In this document: one piece after another, positions 33,352-41,978 of the stretch | Layout: each line of letters opens with the position of its first letter | How positions within the stretch are numbered: the first letter of the stretch is position 1 | Assembly (NCBI RefSeq): GCF_900290235.1 | Contig: NZ_OLMK01000067.1 | Location: 62,001-126,000, forward strand | Reading direction: 5' to 3' | Length of the DNA stretch: 64,000 bases | Source: Streptomyces sp. MA5143a | Lineage (GTDB): Bacteria; Actinomycetota; Actinomycetes; Streptomycetales; Streptomycetaceae | Position numbers and translations under genes: made by a program | Notes under the pieces: generated by a model | Told to the model about the DNA's origin: nothing | Database searches by the model: none | Seen by the model: the letters and a program-made list of their open reading frames with translations, nothing else

Positions 33352-35031
33352 TCAGGACGCCGTCAGGAGGCCCGTCCGGTAGACGGTGCCCGCGCAGGCG
33401 TTGCCGACGCCGGTGGAGTACGTGCCGACGCCGCCCTCCGCCGTGTGGGAGATGACGACGCTGCCGTCGGCCACACCGTCCTCCCTGACGAGCTGGGTGG
33501 ACATCGAGCTGCCGCCGTCGGCGGTGGCCCCCGGGTCCTCCTCGGTGGGCGTCGGGTCCGGGCTCGGATCCGTACCGCCGGTGCCGCCGTCCGTGGTGCC
33601 GCCGCTCGTGGTGGGACAGGGCTCGGAGGGCACCCAGGCGAACCGCACCTCGTACGCGGCCCCCGGCTCCAGCACCACCTGGGACAGGGCCAGCGACGGG
33701 TCGGGCAGTCCGGTGGCCGCGTCGCCCGAGACATGGTTCGCCACGGTGATCTTTGCGGCGTCCGCGGCACCCTGCGGTGACGCGCTCACCGCGCCCGCGC
33801 CTGTGACCGTACAGCTGGAGCCGGAGACGTTGGACACCCGGAAGCTGCCGTAGACGGCGCCGCCGGAGTCCGGGGAGCCGACGCTGCCGACGCCGCTGAG
33901 CTGCGCGGACGTGCACAGGGCCGCGCTCGCGGTGGTGGGCGTCGCCTCGGTGCCGCCGGGCACCCCGGCGGACGAGCCCTTGCCCTTGTCGCCCTTGCCC
34001 TTGCCGCTGCCCTTGCCGGTGTCCTTGGAGCCGCCGGAGGTGCCGCCCGACGAACCGCTGCCGCCGGTCTGTCCCTTGGACTGGCCCTCGCTGCCGTGGG
34101 TCGCCGAGCCATGGCCGACGACCGACGGGTTGGCGTCGGAGCCGGTGGAGTTGGAGACGTGCACGAGGGCGGGGATCGCCGTGCCGATGAAGAGCGCGGC
34201 GGCCGCCATCCCGACGACGGCCTGACGCTTGCGCGCCCGCCGGGCCGGTACGGCCCGGCGCAGGTGGTCCAGGGTGCCGTCACGCGGCTCGATCTCCGAG
34301 ACGGCGTGATGCAGCAGGTTGCGCAGCATCAGCTCGTCGGAGTCGAACCCGCCGAGCCCCTTGGAACCGGCACCGTCCGGCCCCTTCGGACCGGAACCGG
34401 CCGCCCCGGCCCCGGATCCCGGCGCCGCCTCCGACAGGCCGAAGGACAGCAGGTCCGCCGCCGCCCCGGACGGCTTCGTGCCGTTGAGACCGCGCGGATT
34501 GCCCAGGTCGTTCAGATCGCTCAGGTCGTGCGCGTCGTTCAAGCCGTGCGCGTCGTTCAGGTCGTGCGCGTCGTCGTTCAGCTCATCCGCGTCGCCCGAG
34601 TGCGCCGCACCCGAGCCCGCCTCGCCCGTGGCGCTGTCGCTCGAAGCCACATCGTCCTCGCCCGTAGCGACGTCGTCCGAGACGGTCCCGTCCGGTTCCG
34701 TGCCGTCGTCGGTGTGCGTCTTCCCCGGGGTCGGCTCGTCCGCGCGCATGGCGTCCGGAGCCGGCTCGTCCGGACCGCGGCCTTCGAGATCCTGACCCTT
34801 GGTGGGGCCTTGTTCTTCGGGGCCGTGATTCACAGTTCCGTTCCCAGCGTGCGATTGCGTGTCTTCGTGCTCGGCGAGCCCGCGCCCCCCGACGCGCCGG
34901 TCCCGCTCCTGCCCTTCGGTGCGCTCGTCGTCCCGGCGGCCCCAGGAGGCCCGCCTGCGGGCGCCGAGCTCGTCGTGCCCCTCGTGCCTGTCGTGCGTGT
35001 CGTGCCTGTCGCCCCTGGCGTCGCCGCTCAT
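33352..35031 (-). CDS. Membrane anti-sigma-like protein
   Basis: 559 residues. About 190 disordered residues (His/Asp/Gly/Arg-rich, then LNDAHGLNDAHDLSDL repeats) precede a short cytoplasmic helix region FDSDELMLRNLLHHAVSEIEPRDGTLDHLRRAVPARR. A TM helix follows at about 272-292, then a Gly/Ser/Lys linker and an outward domain with paired cysteines (LCTSAQLSGVGSVG ... SGSSCTVTG) that resembles DUF4232-type beta sandwiches. Its ATG overlaps the sigma stop in ATGA. Position and topology suggest an anti-sigma or sigma-tethering factor, but no classical zinc anti-sigma motif is visible. The function is inferred. Confidence 0.75.
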   Translation of the reverse strand: MSGDARGDRHDTHDRHEGHDELGARRRASWGRRDDERTEGQERDRRVGGRGLAEHEDTQSHAGNGTVNHGPEEQGPTKGQDLEGRGPDEPAPDAMRADEPTPGKTHTDDGTEPDGTVSDDVATGEDDVASSDSATGEAGSGAAHSGDADELNDDAHDLNDAHGLNDAHDLSDLNDLGNPRGLNGTKPSGAAADLLSFGLSEAAPGSGAGAAGSGPKGPDGAGSKGLGGFDSDELMLRNLLHHAVSEIEPRDGTLDHLRRAVPARRARKRQAVVGMAAAALFIGTAIPALVHVSNSTGSDANPSVVGHGSATHGSEGQSKGQTGGSGSSGGTSGGSKDTGKGSGKGKGDKGKGSSAGVPGGTEATPTTASAALCTSAQLSGVGSVGSPDSGGAVYGSFRVSNVSGSSCTVTGAGAVSASPQGAADAAKITVANHVSGDAATGLPDPSLALSQVVLEPGAAYEVRFAWVPSEPCPTTSGGTTDGGTGGTDPSPDPTPTEEDPGATADGGSSMSTQLVREDGVADGSVVISHTAEGGVGTYSTGVGNACAGTVYRTGLLTAS

Positions 35032-35705
35032 GCCGACGCCTCCATGGCGACGCGCAGTGCCGCGATGCCACGGGAGCCGTACGCCTTGACCGAGCCCAGC
35101 GATACACCGAGGGTCTCGGCGACCTGTGCCTCGGTCATGTCGGCGAAGTAGCGCAGCACGAGGACCTCGCGCTGACGGCGCTGGAGGCCCTTCATCGCCT
35201 TGATGAGGGAGTCGCGCTCCAGCTGGTCGTAGGCGCCCTCCTCCGCGCTCGCCATGTCCGGCATCGGCTTCGACAGCAGCTTCAGACCGAGGATGCGGCG
35301 GCGCAGCGCGGAACGCGAGAGGTTCACGACCGTCTGGCGCAGATAGGCGAGCGTCTTCTCCGGGTCGCGGACGCGCTTGCGCGCGGAGTGCACGCGGATG
35401 AAGGCCTCCTGCACGACGTCCTCGCAGGAGGCGGTGTCGTCGAGGAGGAGGGCCGCGAGGCCGAGGAGCGAGCGGTAGTGAGCGCGGTAGGTCTCGGTGA
35501 GATGGTCGACGGTCGTGCCGGAGGCCGGCAGTGTCGTCGTGTCCTCCGCGCCGTCGCGCTGGCTGGGGATGCGGGTGGGCCGCGCCGCGGGCATGGGCGC
35601 GATCACCGGCATGCCGCCGGGCGGACCGGGCATGCGGGGACGGCGGGGTGGACGAAGGGCGGTGCCCCTCGTCTGTACCGCGGTGAAGTCGAGTACCTCT
35701 GCCAC
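35028..35705 (-). CDS. SigE-type ECF sigma factor
   Basis: 225 residues. A ~65-residue Pro/Arg-rich N-terminus precedes sigma region 2 (YRAHYRSLLGLAALLLDD, CEDVVQEAFIRVH) and region 4 (LQRRQREVLVLRYFADMTEAQVAETLGVSLGSVKAYGSRG). These are the SigE family markers of actinomycetes. The ATG of a membrane anti-sigma-like protein overlaps its stop, so the pair is coupled. Likely role: envelope-stress transcription; the signal is unknown. A longer start is possible, as the frame is open to 35705 (used here). Confidence 0.9.
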   Translation of the reverse strand: MAEVLDFTAVQTRGTALRPPRRPRMPGPPGGMPVIAPMPAARPTRIPSQRDGAEDTTTLPASGTTVDHLTETYRAHYRSLLGLAALLLDDTASCEDVVQEAFIRVHSARKRVRDPEKTLAYLRQTVVNLSRSALRRRILGLKLLSKPMPDMASAEEGAYDQLERDSLIKAMKGLQRRQREVLVLRYFADMTEAQVAETLGVSLGSVKAYGSRGIAALRVAMEASA

Positions 35706-36357
35706 GCCTGTTGGACCCGTATCCCCCCGTCGGGGTTGTACGCGACAGGCATCACTTTTGCGTCAGATCGAGTGCCTGTTCGTGCGGCGCATATGTATGG
35801 CCGCGCGCCCCGCGCCTCTCGCACGGCCGACCGAACAGCGGACAGCGCGTCGAACGCCCTCATGCGTACCAGCTCTTCCCCTATGCCCCGAGTCCGTGCG
35901 CGCCCAGCCCCGCCGAAGGGCGCTCGTTAAAGACGCTCCCCGTCCGCCGCGCGGTTGCGGAGGACGGGGAGCAAAATCCTCGATCTCCGGGAGGCCTGAA
36001 TCAACCCGGAAATCACACAGCTGTCCGGCCGGAAATCCTTCGTCCGACGAACCGCCGACTCGAAGAACTTACACGCCACCACCGACAACGCCGACGGCAG
36101 CCGACGGCGCCCGCAGGCCGTGACAGCCGGTCTATCCCAACGCCGGTGGCAGCGCGAGGAATTCGGGGAACGGTGCACGCGGAGCCAAGAAACGGTGCAC
36201 CCCGGGACAACAACGGATGGACGCCGGGGCCACCGGGACGGGGAAAGGAGCGCAGCCAACGGACGGGGGCCGAGCGCACCCCGGACCACCTGGCCCACGA
36301 AGCCTCCGAGCACCCCGGGCCACAAGGCCCCCCTCGCACCCGTTCCCCCAAGGACCC
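35706..36357. other. Gap between sigma gene and asd
   Basis: 652 bases. It holds the hairpin at 35935-35972 and otherwise no supported gene. Several open frames cross it, one a very long plus-strand frame, but they lack a ribosome site and family similarity. The part next to 35705 should carry the sigma promoter on the minus strand. Confidence 0.5.
35935..35972 (-). terminator. Terminator of asd-lysC operon
   Basis: An 11-bp perfect stem (GCTCCCCGTCC with GGACGGGGAGC) and a 16-base loop. On the minus strand it is followed by GTCTTTAA. It lies about 385 bases beyond the asd stop, so other folds may act earlier. Confidence 0.5.
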
Positions 36358-37428
36358 TCAGGCCCGCGCGCCCGCCACCAGTTCCGCGATCTGCACCGTG
36401 TTCAGGGCGGAGCCCTTGCGGAGGTTGTCGCCGCAGACGAAGAAGTCGAGGGCGGTGGGGTCGTCGAGGGCGCGGCGGACCCGGCCGACCCAGGTGGGAT
36501 CCGTGCCCACGACGTCCGCGGGGGTGGGGAACTCCCCCGCCCCGGGGTCGTCGAAGAGGACCACGCCGGGCGCGGTCGCGAGGATCTCCCGCGCCTTGGC
36601 GACGGTGACCTCGCTCTCGAAGCGGGCGTGGAGCGTCAGGGCGTGCGCGGTGACGACGGGGACCCGTACGCAGGTCACGGCGACCGGCAGCGTCGGCCGG
36701 CCGAGGACCTTGCGGGTCTCGTCCCGGACCTTCATCTCCGCCGAGGACCAGCCGTCCGCGCGCGCCTCCCCGGCCCATGGCACCACGTTCAGCGCCACCG
36801 GCTCCGGGAACGGCCCGGTGTCGTCGCCGACGGCCCGCCGTACGTCACCGGGGCTGGTGCCCAGTTCCGTACCGGCGACGAGGGAGATCTGCCGGCGCAG
36901 GGTGTCGACGCCGGCCCGGCCGGCGCCGCTGACCGCCTGGTACGAGGAGGCCACCAGCTCGCGCAGCCCGTACTCGGCGTGCAGCGCGCCCAGGGCCACG
37001 ATCATGCACAGGGTGGTGCAGCTGGGGTTGGCGACGATGCCGCGCGGCCGGACGCGCAGGGCGTGCGGGTTGACCTCGGGGACGACGAGGGGCACCTCCG
37101 GGTCCATCCGGAAGGCGCCCGAGTTGTCCACCACCACCGCGCCCTTGGCCGCCGCGATCGGCGCCCAGCGCTCCGCGATCTCGTCGGGCACGTCGAACAG
37201 GGCGACGTCGACCCCGTCGAAGACCTCCTCGGCGAGGGCGAGGACCTCGACCTCCTCCCCGCGCACGGCCAGCTTGCGGCCGGCCGAGCGGGGGGAGGCG
37301 ATCAGCCGGATCTCGCCCCAGATGTCCGCGCGGTGGGACAGGATCTGGAGCATGACGGTGCCGACGGCCCCGGTCGCCCCCACGACCGCGAGCGTCGGCC
37401 TGCCGGTCCGCCCGGCGGCGACGGCCAT
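36358..37428 (-). CDS. asd: Aspartate-semialdehyde dehydrogenase
   Basis: A 356-residue NADPH-dependent reductase that turns aspartyl phosphate into aspartate semialdehyde for lysine, threonine and methionine. Rossmann motif VVGATGAVGTVML at 15-27, nucleophile Cys137 in NPSCTT, QAVSGAG near 168, and GDNLRKGSALNTVQIAE at the end are all present. ATG 37428 is the natural start, 43 bases after the lysC stop on the same strand, so the two form an operon. The ribosome site is weak, suggesting readthrough coupling with lysC. Confidence 0.95.
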   Translation of the reverse strand: MAVAAGRTGRPTLAVVGATGAVGTVMLQILSHRADIWGEIRLIASPRSAGRKLAVRGEEVEVLALAEEVFDGVDVALFDVPDEIAERWAPIAAAKGAVVVDNSGAFRMDPEVPLVVPEVNPHALRVRPRGIVANPSCTTLCMIVALGALHAEYGLRELVASSYQAVSGAGRAGVDTLRRQISLVAGTELGTSPGDVRRAVGDDTGPFPEPVALNVVPWAGEARADGWSSAEMKVRDETRKVLGRPTLPVAVTCVRVPVVTAHALTLHARFESEVTVAKAREILATAPGVVLFDDPGAGEFPTPADVVGTDPTWVGRVRRALDDPTALDFFVCGDNLRKGSALNTVQIAELVAGARA

Positions 37429-37471
37429 CAACGGCCGGTGCCGCCGCCGTACGGACCGTACGAACGGACCG

Positions 37472-38764
37472 TCATCGGCCGGTGCCTCCGTAGACGACGG
37501 CCTCGTCGCTGTCGGAGTCGAGTCCGAAGGCGGTGTGCACGGCGCGCACGGCCTCCGGGACGTCGTCGGCACGGGTCACGACGGAGATGCGGATCTCGGA
37601 GGTGGAGATCAGCTCGATGTTCACGCCCGCGTCGGACAGCGCCTCGAAGAAGGACGCCGTGACCCCGGGGTTGGTCTTCATACCGGCGCCGACCAGGGAG
37701 ATCTTGCCGATCTGGTCGTCGTAGCGCAGGGAGTCGAAGCCGATGCCGGCCTTGTTCTTCTCGAGCGCGTCGATCGCCTTGCGGCCCTCGGTCTTGGGGA
37801 GGGTGAAGGAGATGTCCGTGAGACCGGTGGTCACGGCGGAGACGTTCTGCACCACCATGTCGATGTTGATCTCGGCGTCGGCGATGGCGCGGAAGATCGC
37901 GGCGGCCTCGCCCGGCTTGTCCGGGACACCGACGACCGTGACCTTGGCCTCGGAGGTGTCGTGCGCGACACCGGAGATGATGGCCTGCTCCACCTTCTGT
38001 TCCCCTTGCTGCTGCGTCTTTCCGACGACTGGCTCGTTGCTGACCCACGTGCCCTGGAGTCCACTGAAGGACGAGCGGACGTGGATCGGGATGTTGTAGC
38101 GGCGGGCGTACTCGACACAGCGGTGGAGCAGCACCTTGGAGCCGGACGAGGCCAGCTCCAGCATGTCCTCGAAGGAGATCCAGTCAATCTTTTGGGCCTT
38201 CTTCACGACCCGGGGGTCGGCGGTGAAGACACCGTCGACGTCGGTGTAGATCTCACAGACCTCGGCGTCGAGCGCGGCGGCCAGCGCGACCGCGGTCGTG
38301 TCCGACCCGCCGCGGCCCAGCGTGGTGATGTCCTTCTTGTCCTGGCTGACGCCCTGGAAACCGGCGACGATGGCGATGTTGCCCTGGTCGACGGACTCCC
38401 GGATACGGCCCGGCGTGACATCGATGATCCGGGCTTTGTTGTGGACCGAGTCGGTGATGACGCCTGCCTGGCTACCGGTGAACGACTGGGCCTCGTGACC
38501 CAGGTTTTTGATCGCCATGGCCAGCAGGGCCATGGAGATACGCTCTCCGGCGGTCAGCAGCATGTCGAACTCACGTCCGGCAGGCATCGGAGACACCTGC
38601 TCGGCGAGATCGATCAGCTCGTCCGTCGTGTCGCCCATCGCGGAGACCACGACAACCACCTGGTTGCCGTTCTTCTTGGCTTCCACGATCCGCTTGGCGA
38701 CGCGCTTGATGCCCTCGGCATCGGCTACGGAGGAGCCTCCGTACTTCTGCACGACAAGGCCCAC
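37472..38764 (-). CDS. lysC: Aspartokinase
   Basis: A 430-residue aspartate kinase, first enzyme of the aspartate pathway. Kinase start VVQKYGGSSVAD, then TTLGRGGSDTTAVALAAAL and TDVDGVFTADPR; two ACT domains from about 270 on (VTVVGVPDKPGEAAAIFRA and ISLVGAGMKTNPGVTA). Actinobacterial enzymes of this type are inhibited jointly by lysine and threonine through the ACT domains. GTG 38764 follows CGAGGAGC. Relatives make a second, shorter beta subunit from an internal start; candidates exist before the ACT region but I cannot prove one. Confidence 0.95.
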   Translation of the reverse strand: MGLVVQKYGGSSVADAEGIKRVAKRIVEAKKNGNQVVVVVSAMGDTTDELIDLAEQVSPMPAGREFDMLLTAGERISMALLAMAIKNLGHEAQSFTGSQAGVITDSVHNKARIIDVTPGRIRESVDQGNIAIVAGFQGVSQDKKDITTLGRGGSDTTAVALAAALDAEVCEIYTDVDGVFTADPRVVKKAQKIDWISFEDMLELASSGSKVLLHRCVEYARRYNIPIHVRSSFSGLQGTWVSNEPVVGKTQQQGEQKVEQAIISGVAHDTSEAKVTVVGVPDKPGEAAAIFRAIADAEINIDMVVQNVSAVTTGLTDISFTLPKTEGRKAIDALEKNKAGIGFDSLRYDDQIGKISLVGAGMKTNPGVTASFFEALSDAGVNIELISTSEIRISVVTRADDVPEAVRAVHTAFGLDSDSDEAVVYGGTGR

Positions 38765-39022
38765 GTGCGCTCCTCGCTCGGTTTCGTCCCTTATCCGCAC
38801 ATACACAGGTACTGCGGTCGGCTCAGTCTATCGAGCGGCCGAATCCCGCCTCCGGGCTCCCGCATGGTGAGATGTCCCGCTCACCCTTCGATCACCTCGG
38901 ATTCCTGCGGGCCGCCGCCGGATTTCACCCCGGCTTCTTCGCCGGGAGACCGTCGGTGGCCAGGCCGCTCCGGGGTGGTCCCTGCCCGCCCCGGGCACGC
39001 CGCAGTCATAAAGTGGGCGAGG

Positions 39023-41131
39023 TCACTCGGGGGGCGCAGTCCCCTCGCGAACCACCCGCCGCGCGTCCTCCAGGTTGTCCCGCACCTTCCGGCAGTGGGG
39101 GTGGTCCGCGCCGAGGGAGCGCTCGTACGCCTCCAGGGCCCGCTCGACCACGGTGACCGCCTCGGCCGCCCGGCCGGCCCTGAGGAGCGCCCCGCCGAGG
39201 TTGTTCAGCGACAGCGACGTCTGCGGGTGGTCCGGGCCGAGGAGGCGCTCGCGGTCGGCGACGTTGCGCCGCAGCAGATCGATGGCCTGTTCGAGGTCCC
39301 CGGAGGACTGGTAGGCCCCGGCCAGGTTGTTGCGGGCCTGAAGCGTCGCCGGATGATCCTCGCCGTGGCGACGTACACAGTCTTTGAGGTACTCCTCCAG
39401 CACGGGCACCGCGTGCGCCCCCTCCCCTGCGGTGATCAGGTCGTTCAGCAGGTTGCCGCGGGCGCGGAAGGTCCGGGGGTCGTCGCGGCCGACGGTATGG
39501 CGCAGGATCTCCACCGCCCGGGCGTGCAGTTCGGTCGCCGTGTCCAGGTCGTCGGCCGCGTAGTGCACCGACCCCAGATTGCCGAGGAGCACCGCGTACT
39601 CGGGGGTGTTCGCGCCCAGCACCCGCTCGCCGACCTCGCGGACCCACCGCATCAGGCCGAGGGAACGGCCGGTGTCGCCGGCCTCGGCGTACGCCAGCGC
39701 CAGGTTGCTCGCCACCACGAGCGCGCTGTGGTGCTCGGGCCCCAGGAACCGCACCGCGACACCGTGGGCGCGCTCCAGCAGACGGACGGCTTCCCGGACG
39801 TCCTTCTGCCCGAAGAGGAACATCCCCGCCTCGTTCGCCATCCGGCCGAGTTCGTCGGTGTCGTCCTCCGGCGGCACATGGCCGATCACGGCCTGGACGT
39901 GGGGCAGCAGCGCGCGCCAGACGGGCAGGGCGCCGACGTCCTCGTGGTCGGCGGGGAGCGCGGCGTGCAGCAGACGGATCGCCTGGTTCCGGGTGAGGGC
40001 GATGAACTCGGCCTCGGCCTGTTCCGTCCCGGTGGGCGTGCGGACGACGGCCTGCACCAGCCGGTGGACGGAGACGGCGTCGCCGTGCAGCGAGATCATG
40101 CTGTGCGCGGCGAGCCGCCCGAGGCCCCTGGCGAGGACCACGGGCTGCGCCGACGCCTCCAACATGCCGCGCGGGATCGCGTCCGGCGCGTACCAGGCGA
40201 GCACGGACAGCAGCACGACCGCCGTGAGGTCGCCCTCCTCCAACCGGTCGAGCGTCACACGCCAGACCCGGGCCACTGTCCGCTGCGGGTCCCCGCCCTC
40301 GGCGGACACCGCGAACATGTCCGCCGGGTACGCGGCGAGCAGGTCCAGGTACCGCTCGGCCGAGGTGGCCGACTCGCGGCAGAAGGCCGCCGCCTGTTCC
40401 ACGGCGAGGGGGAGGTTGCCCAGCTCGGCGACGAGCTCGGGAACGCGTACGCCGCCCGCCGGGCAGACACGCTCGAACAGTTCGACCGCGTGCGCCGCGT
40501 CGAGGACGTCGACGTCCACGACGGTGTCCGCACCGTGCCAGCCGGTCGCCCGGCGGCTGGTGATGAGGAAACGGCCGTTCGGCGCCCGTTCCAGGAGGGG
40601 CTCGACGTCGGCCGGCTCGCTCACGTTGTCGAGGACGAGCAGCCATCCGTCATGGGAGGCCAGCCAGCGCAGGACCCGCTCCCTGAGGACGTGCGGCGGC
40701 AGGGCGTCGGCCAGGGCGGGTTCCATGGCCATGGCGAGTTCGGTCAGACCGGTGTCGATCGCGGCGGGGCTGTCGGCGGTGATCCACCACACCGGGTTGG
40801 CGTCGGCCGCGTTCCTCCGCACCCACTGGGCGACCAGGGTGGACTTGCCGATGCCGCCGAGTCCGTGGACGGCGACCACGGCCGGGCGTCCGGGCGCGCC
40901 GACCGCCTCGTCCAGCAGCCCCAGTTCCCGCTCCCGGCCCACGAACAGCCCTGTCCGGGACGGCACTCTGAGCAGCCTCTCCGGCAAGTCCCCGACCGGT
41001 GCGAACGCTTCGGCGGGCAGGACGGTCGCCTGCTCGATCCGCATGTCGATCTGGGTGGCGCCGTCGCCCGTGGCCACATTGCGCGCGCTCCCGCCGAGCC
41101 CGACGGCCCGCTCCCCCGACGCCTCCACCAT
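39023..41131 (-). CDS. NB-ARC / TPR (NLR-like) STAND ATPase with N-terminal motif
   Basis: 702 residues. The extreme N-terminus, ASGERAVGLGGSARNVATGD (residues 4-23), is a version of the motif found in the small protein at 48269-48832. NB-ARC ATPase follows: FVGRERELG, Walker A GLGGIGKST (Lys96), Walker B WLLVLDNV, GRFLITSRR, GLPL-like LGNLPLAVEQAA, and HSMISLHGDAVSVHRLVQ at the sensor position. From about 420 on come kinesin-light-chain-type TPRs (NNLAGAYQSSGDLEQAIDLL, NNLGGALLRAGRAAEAVTV). ATG 41131 follows GGGAGGGG. It is divergent from a two-component system. NLR-like proteins oligomerise on ligand binding; the partner is unknown. Confidence 0.9.
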   Translation of the reverse strand: MVEASGERAVGLGGSARNVATGDGATQIDMRIEQATVLPAEAFAPVGDLPERLLRVPSRTGLFVGRERELGLLDEAVGAPGRPAVVAVHGLGGIGKSTLVAQWVRRNAADANPVWWITADSPAAIDTGLTELAMAMEPALADALPPHVLRERVLRWLASHDGWLLVLDNVSEPADVEPLLERAPNGRFLITSRRATGWHGADTVVDVDVLDAAHAVELFERVCPAGGVRVPELVAELGNLPLAVEQAAAFCRESATSAERYLDLLAAYPADMFAVSAEGGDPQRTVARVWRVTLDRLEEGDLTAVVLLSVLAWYAPDAIPRGMLEASAQPVVLARGLGRLAAHSMISLHGDAVSVHRLVQAVVRTPTGTEQAEAEFIALTRNQAIRLLHAALPADHEDVGALPVWRALLPHVQAVIGHVPPEDDTDELGRMANEAGMFLFGQKDVREAVRLLERAHGVAVRFLGPEHHSALVVASNLALAYAEAGDTGRSLGLMRWVREVGERVLGANTPEYAVLLGNLGSVHYAADDLDTATELHARAVEILRHTVGRDDPRTFRARGNLLNDLITAGEGAHAVPVLEEYLKDCVRRHGEDHPATLQARNNLAGAYQSSGDLEQAIDLLRRNVADRERLLGPDHPQTSLSLNNLGGALLRAGRAAEAVTVVERALEAYERSLGADHPHCRKVRDNLEDARRVVREGTAPPE

Positions 41132-41219
41132 GCGCGCACCCCTCCCTGCCGGTGCCCGCCCCGCCGGAACGGGGGCTGGCCGACCGACCGCCTTAAAGTT
41201 CAACGATTATGGTTCGCCT

Positions 41220-41978
41220 GTGCGCGTACTTCTGGTGGAAGACGACGAGCCGGTGGCCGAGTCGCTCCGGCGTGGCTTGCAGCGATACGGCTTCGAGGTG
41301 GAGTGGGTGTCCACGGGCGGGGCGGCGCTGACGTACGACGGCCCGTACGACGTGGTGCTCCTCGATCTGGGGCTGCCCGACACCGACGGGCTCGACGTCT
41401 GCAAGGCGCTGCGGGCCGGCAGTGCCGTGCCGATCATCGTGATCAGCGCCCGCAGCGACGAGACGGACCGGGTGGTGGGCCTCGAACTCGGCGCCGACGA
41501 CTACGTCTCCAAGCCGTTCGGGGTGCGCGAGGTCATCGCCCGGATAAGGGCGGTGATGCGCCGGGTGCAGCCGCGCCCCGCGGACGCGCCGCCGGCCGGA
41601 CCCGACCGGTACGGCTCCCGGCTCACCATCGACCGCAAGGCCGCGCGGGTGCACCTGGACGGCGCGGAGGTGGGGCTGGCCCCCAAGGAGTACGACCTGC
41701 TGGCGTTCCTCACCGAGGAGCCGGGCGCGCTGATGTCGCGCGAGCAGATCATGGAGGCCGTCTGGGACGCGAACTGGTTCGGCCCGACGAAGACGCTCGA
41801 CGTCCATGTGGCGGCGCTGCGACGCAAGCTCGCGGGCGCGATCACCATCGAGGCGGTGCGCGGGGTGGGCTTCCGGCTCATCGTGAACGGCGCCGACGAG
41901 AACGCCGGTGCCGTGGGCGGCGCGAGCGGGAGCGGCGGGACGTTCGGCGGTGCGAGCGGGAGCAGCGGCGCGTCATGA
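41220..41978 (+). CDS. OmpR family response regulator
   Basis: A 252-residue regulator. Receiver domain with phosphoacceptor Asp49 (VVLLDLGLPD), acidic pair Asp8-Asp9 and Lys in VSKPFG; winged-helix DNA-binding domain from about 135 (PKEYDLLAFLTEEPGALMSREQI, LDVHVAALRRKL, VRGVGFRL). The tail is Gly/Ser-rich. I chose GTG 41220 (VRVLLVEDDE) by comparison with the family; the ribosome site is weak. Its stop overlaps the start of the sensor kinase gene (ATGA). The signal is unknown. Confidence 0.93.
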   Translation: MRVLLVEDDEPVAESLRRGLQRYGFEVEWVSTGGAALTYDGPYDVVLLDLGLPDTDGLDVCKALRAGSAVPIIVISARSDETDRVVGLELGADDYVSKPFGVREVIARIRAVMRRVQPRPADAPPAGPDRYGSRLTIDRKAARVHLDGAEVGLAPKEYDLLAFLTEEPGALMSREQIMEAVWDANWFGPTKTLDVHVAALRRKLAGAITIEAVRGVGFRLIVNGADENAGAVGGASGSGGTFGGASGSSGAS

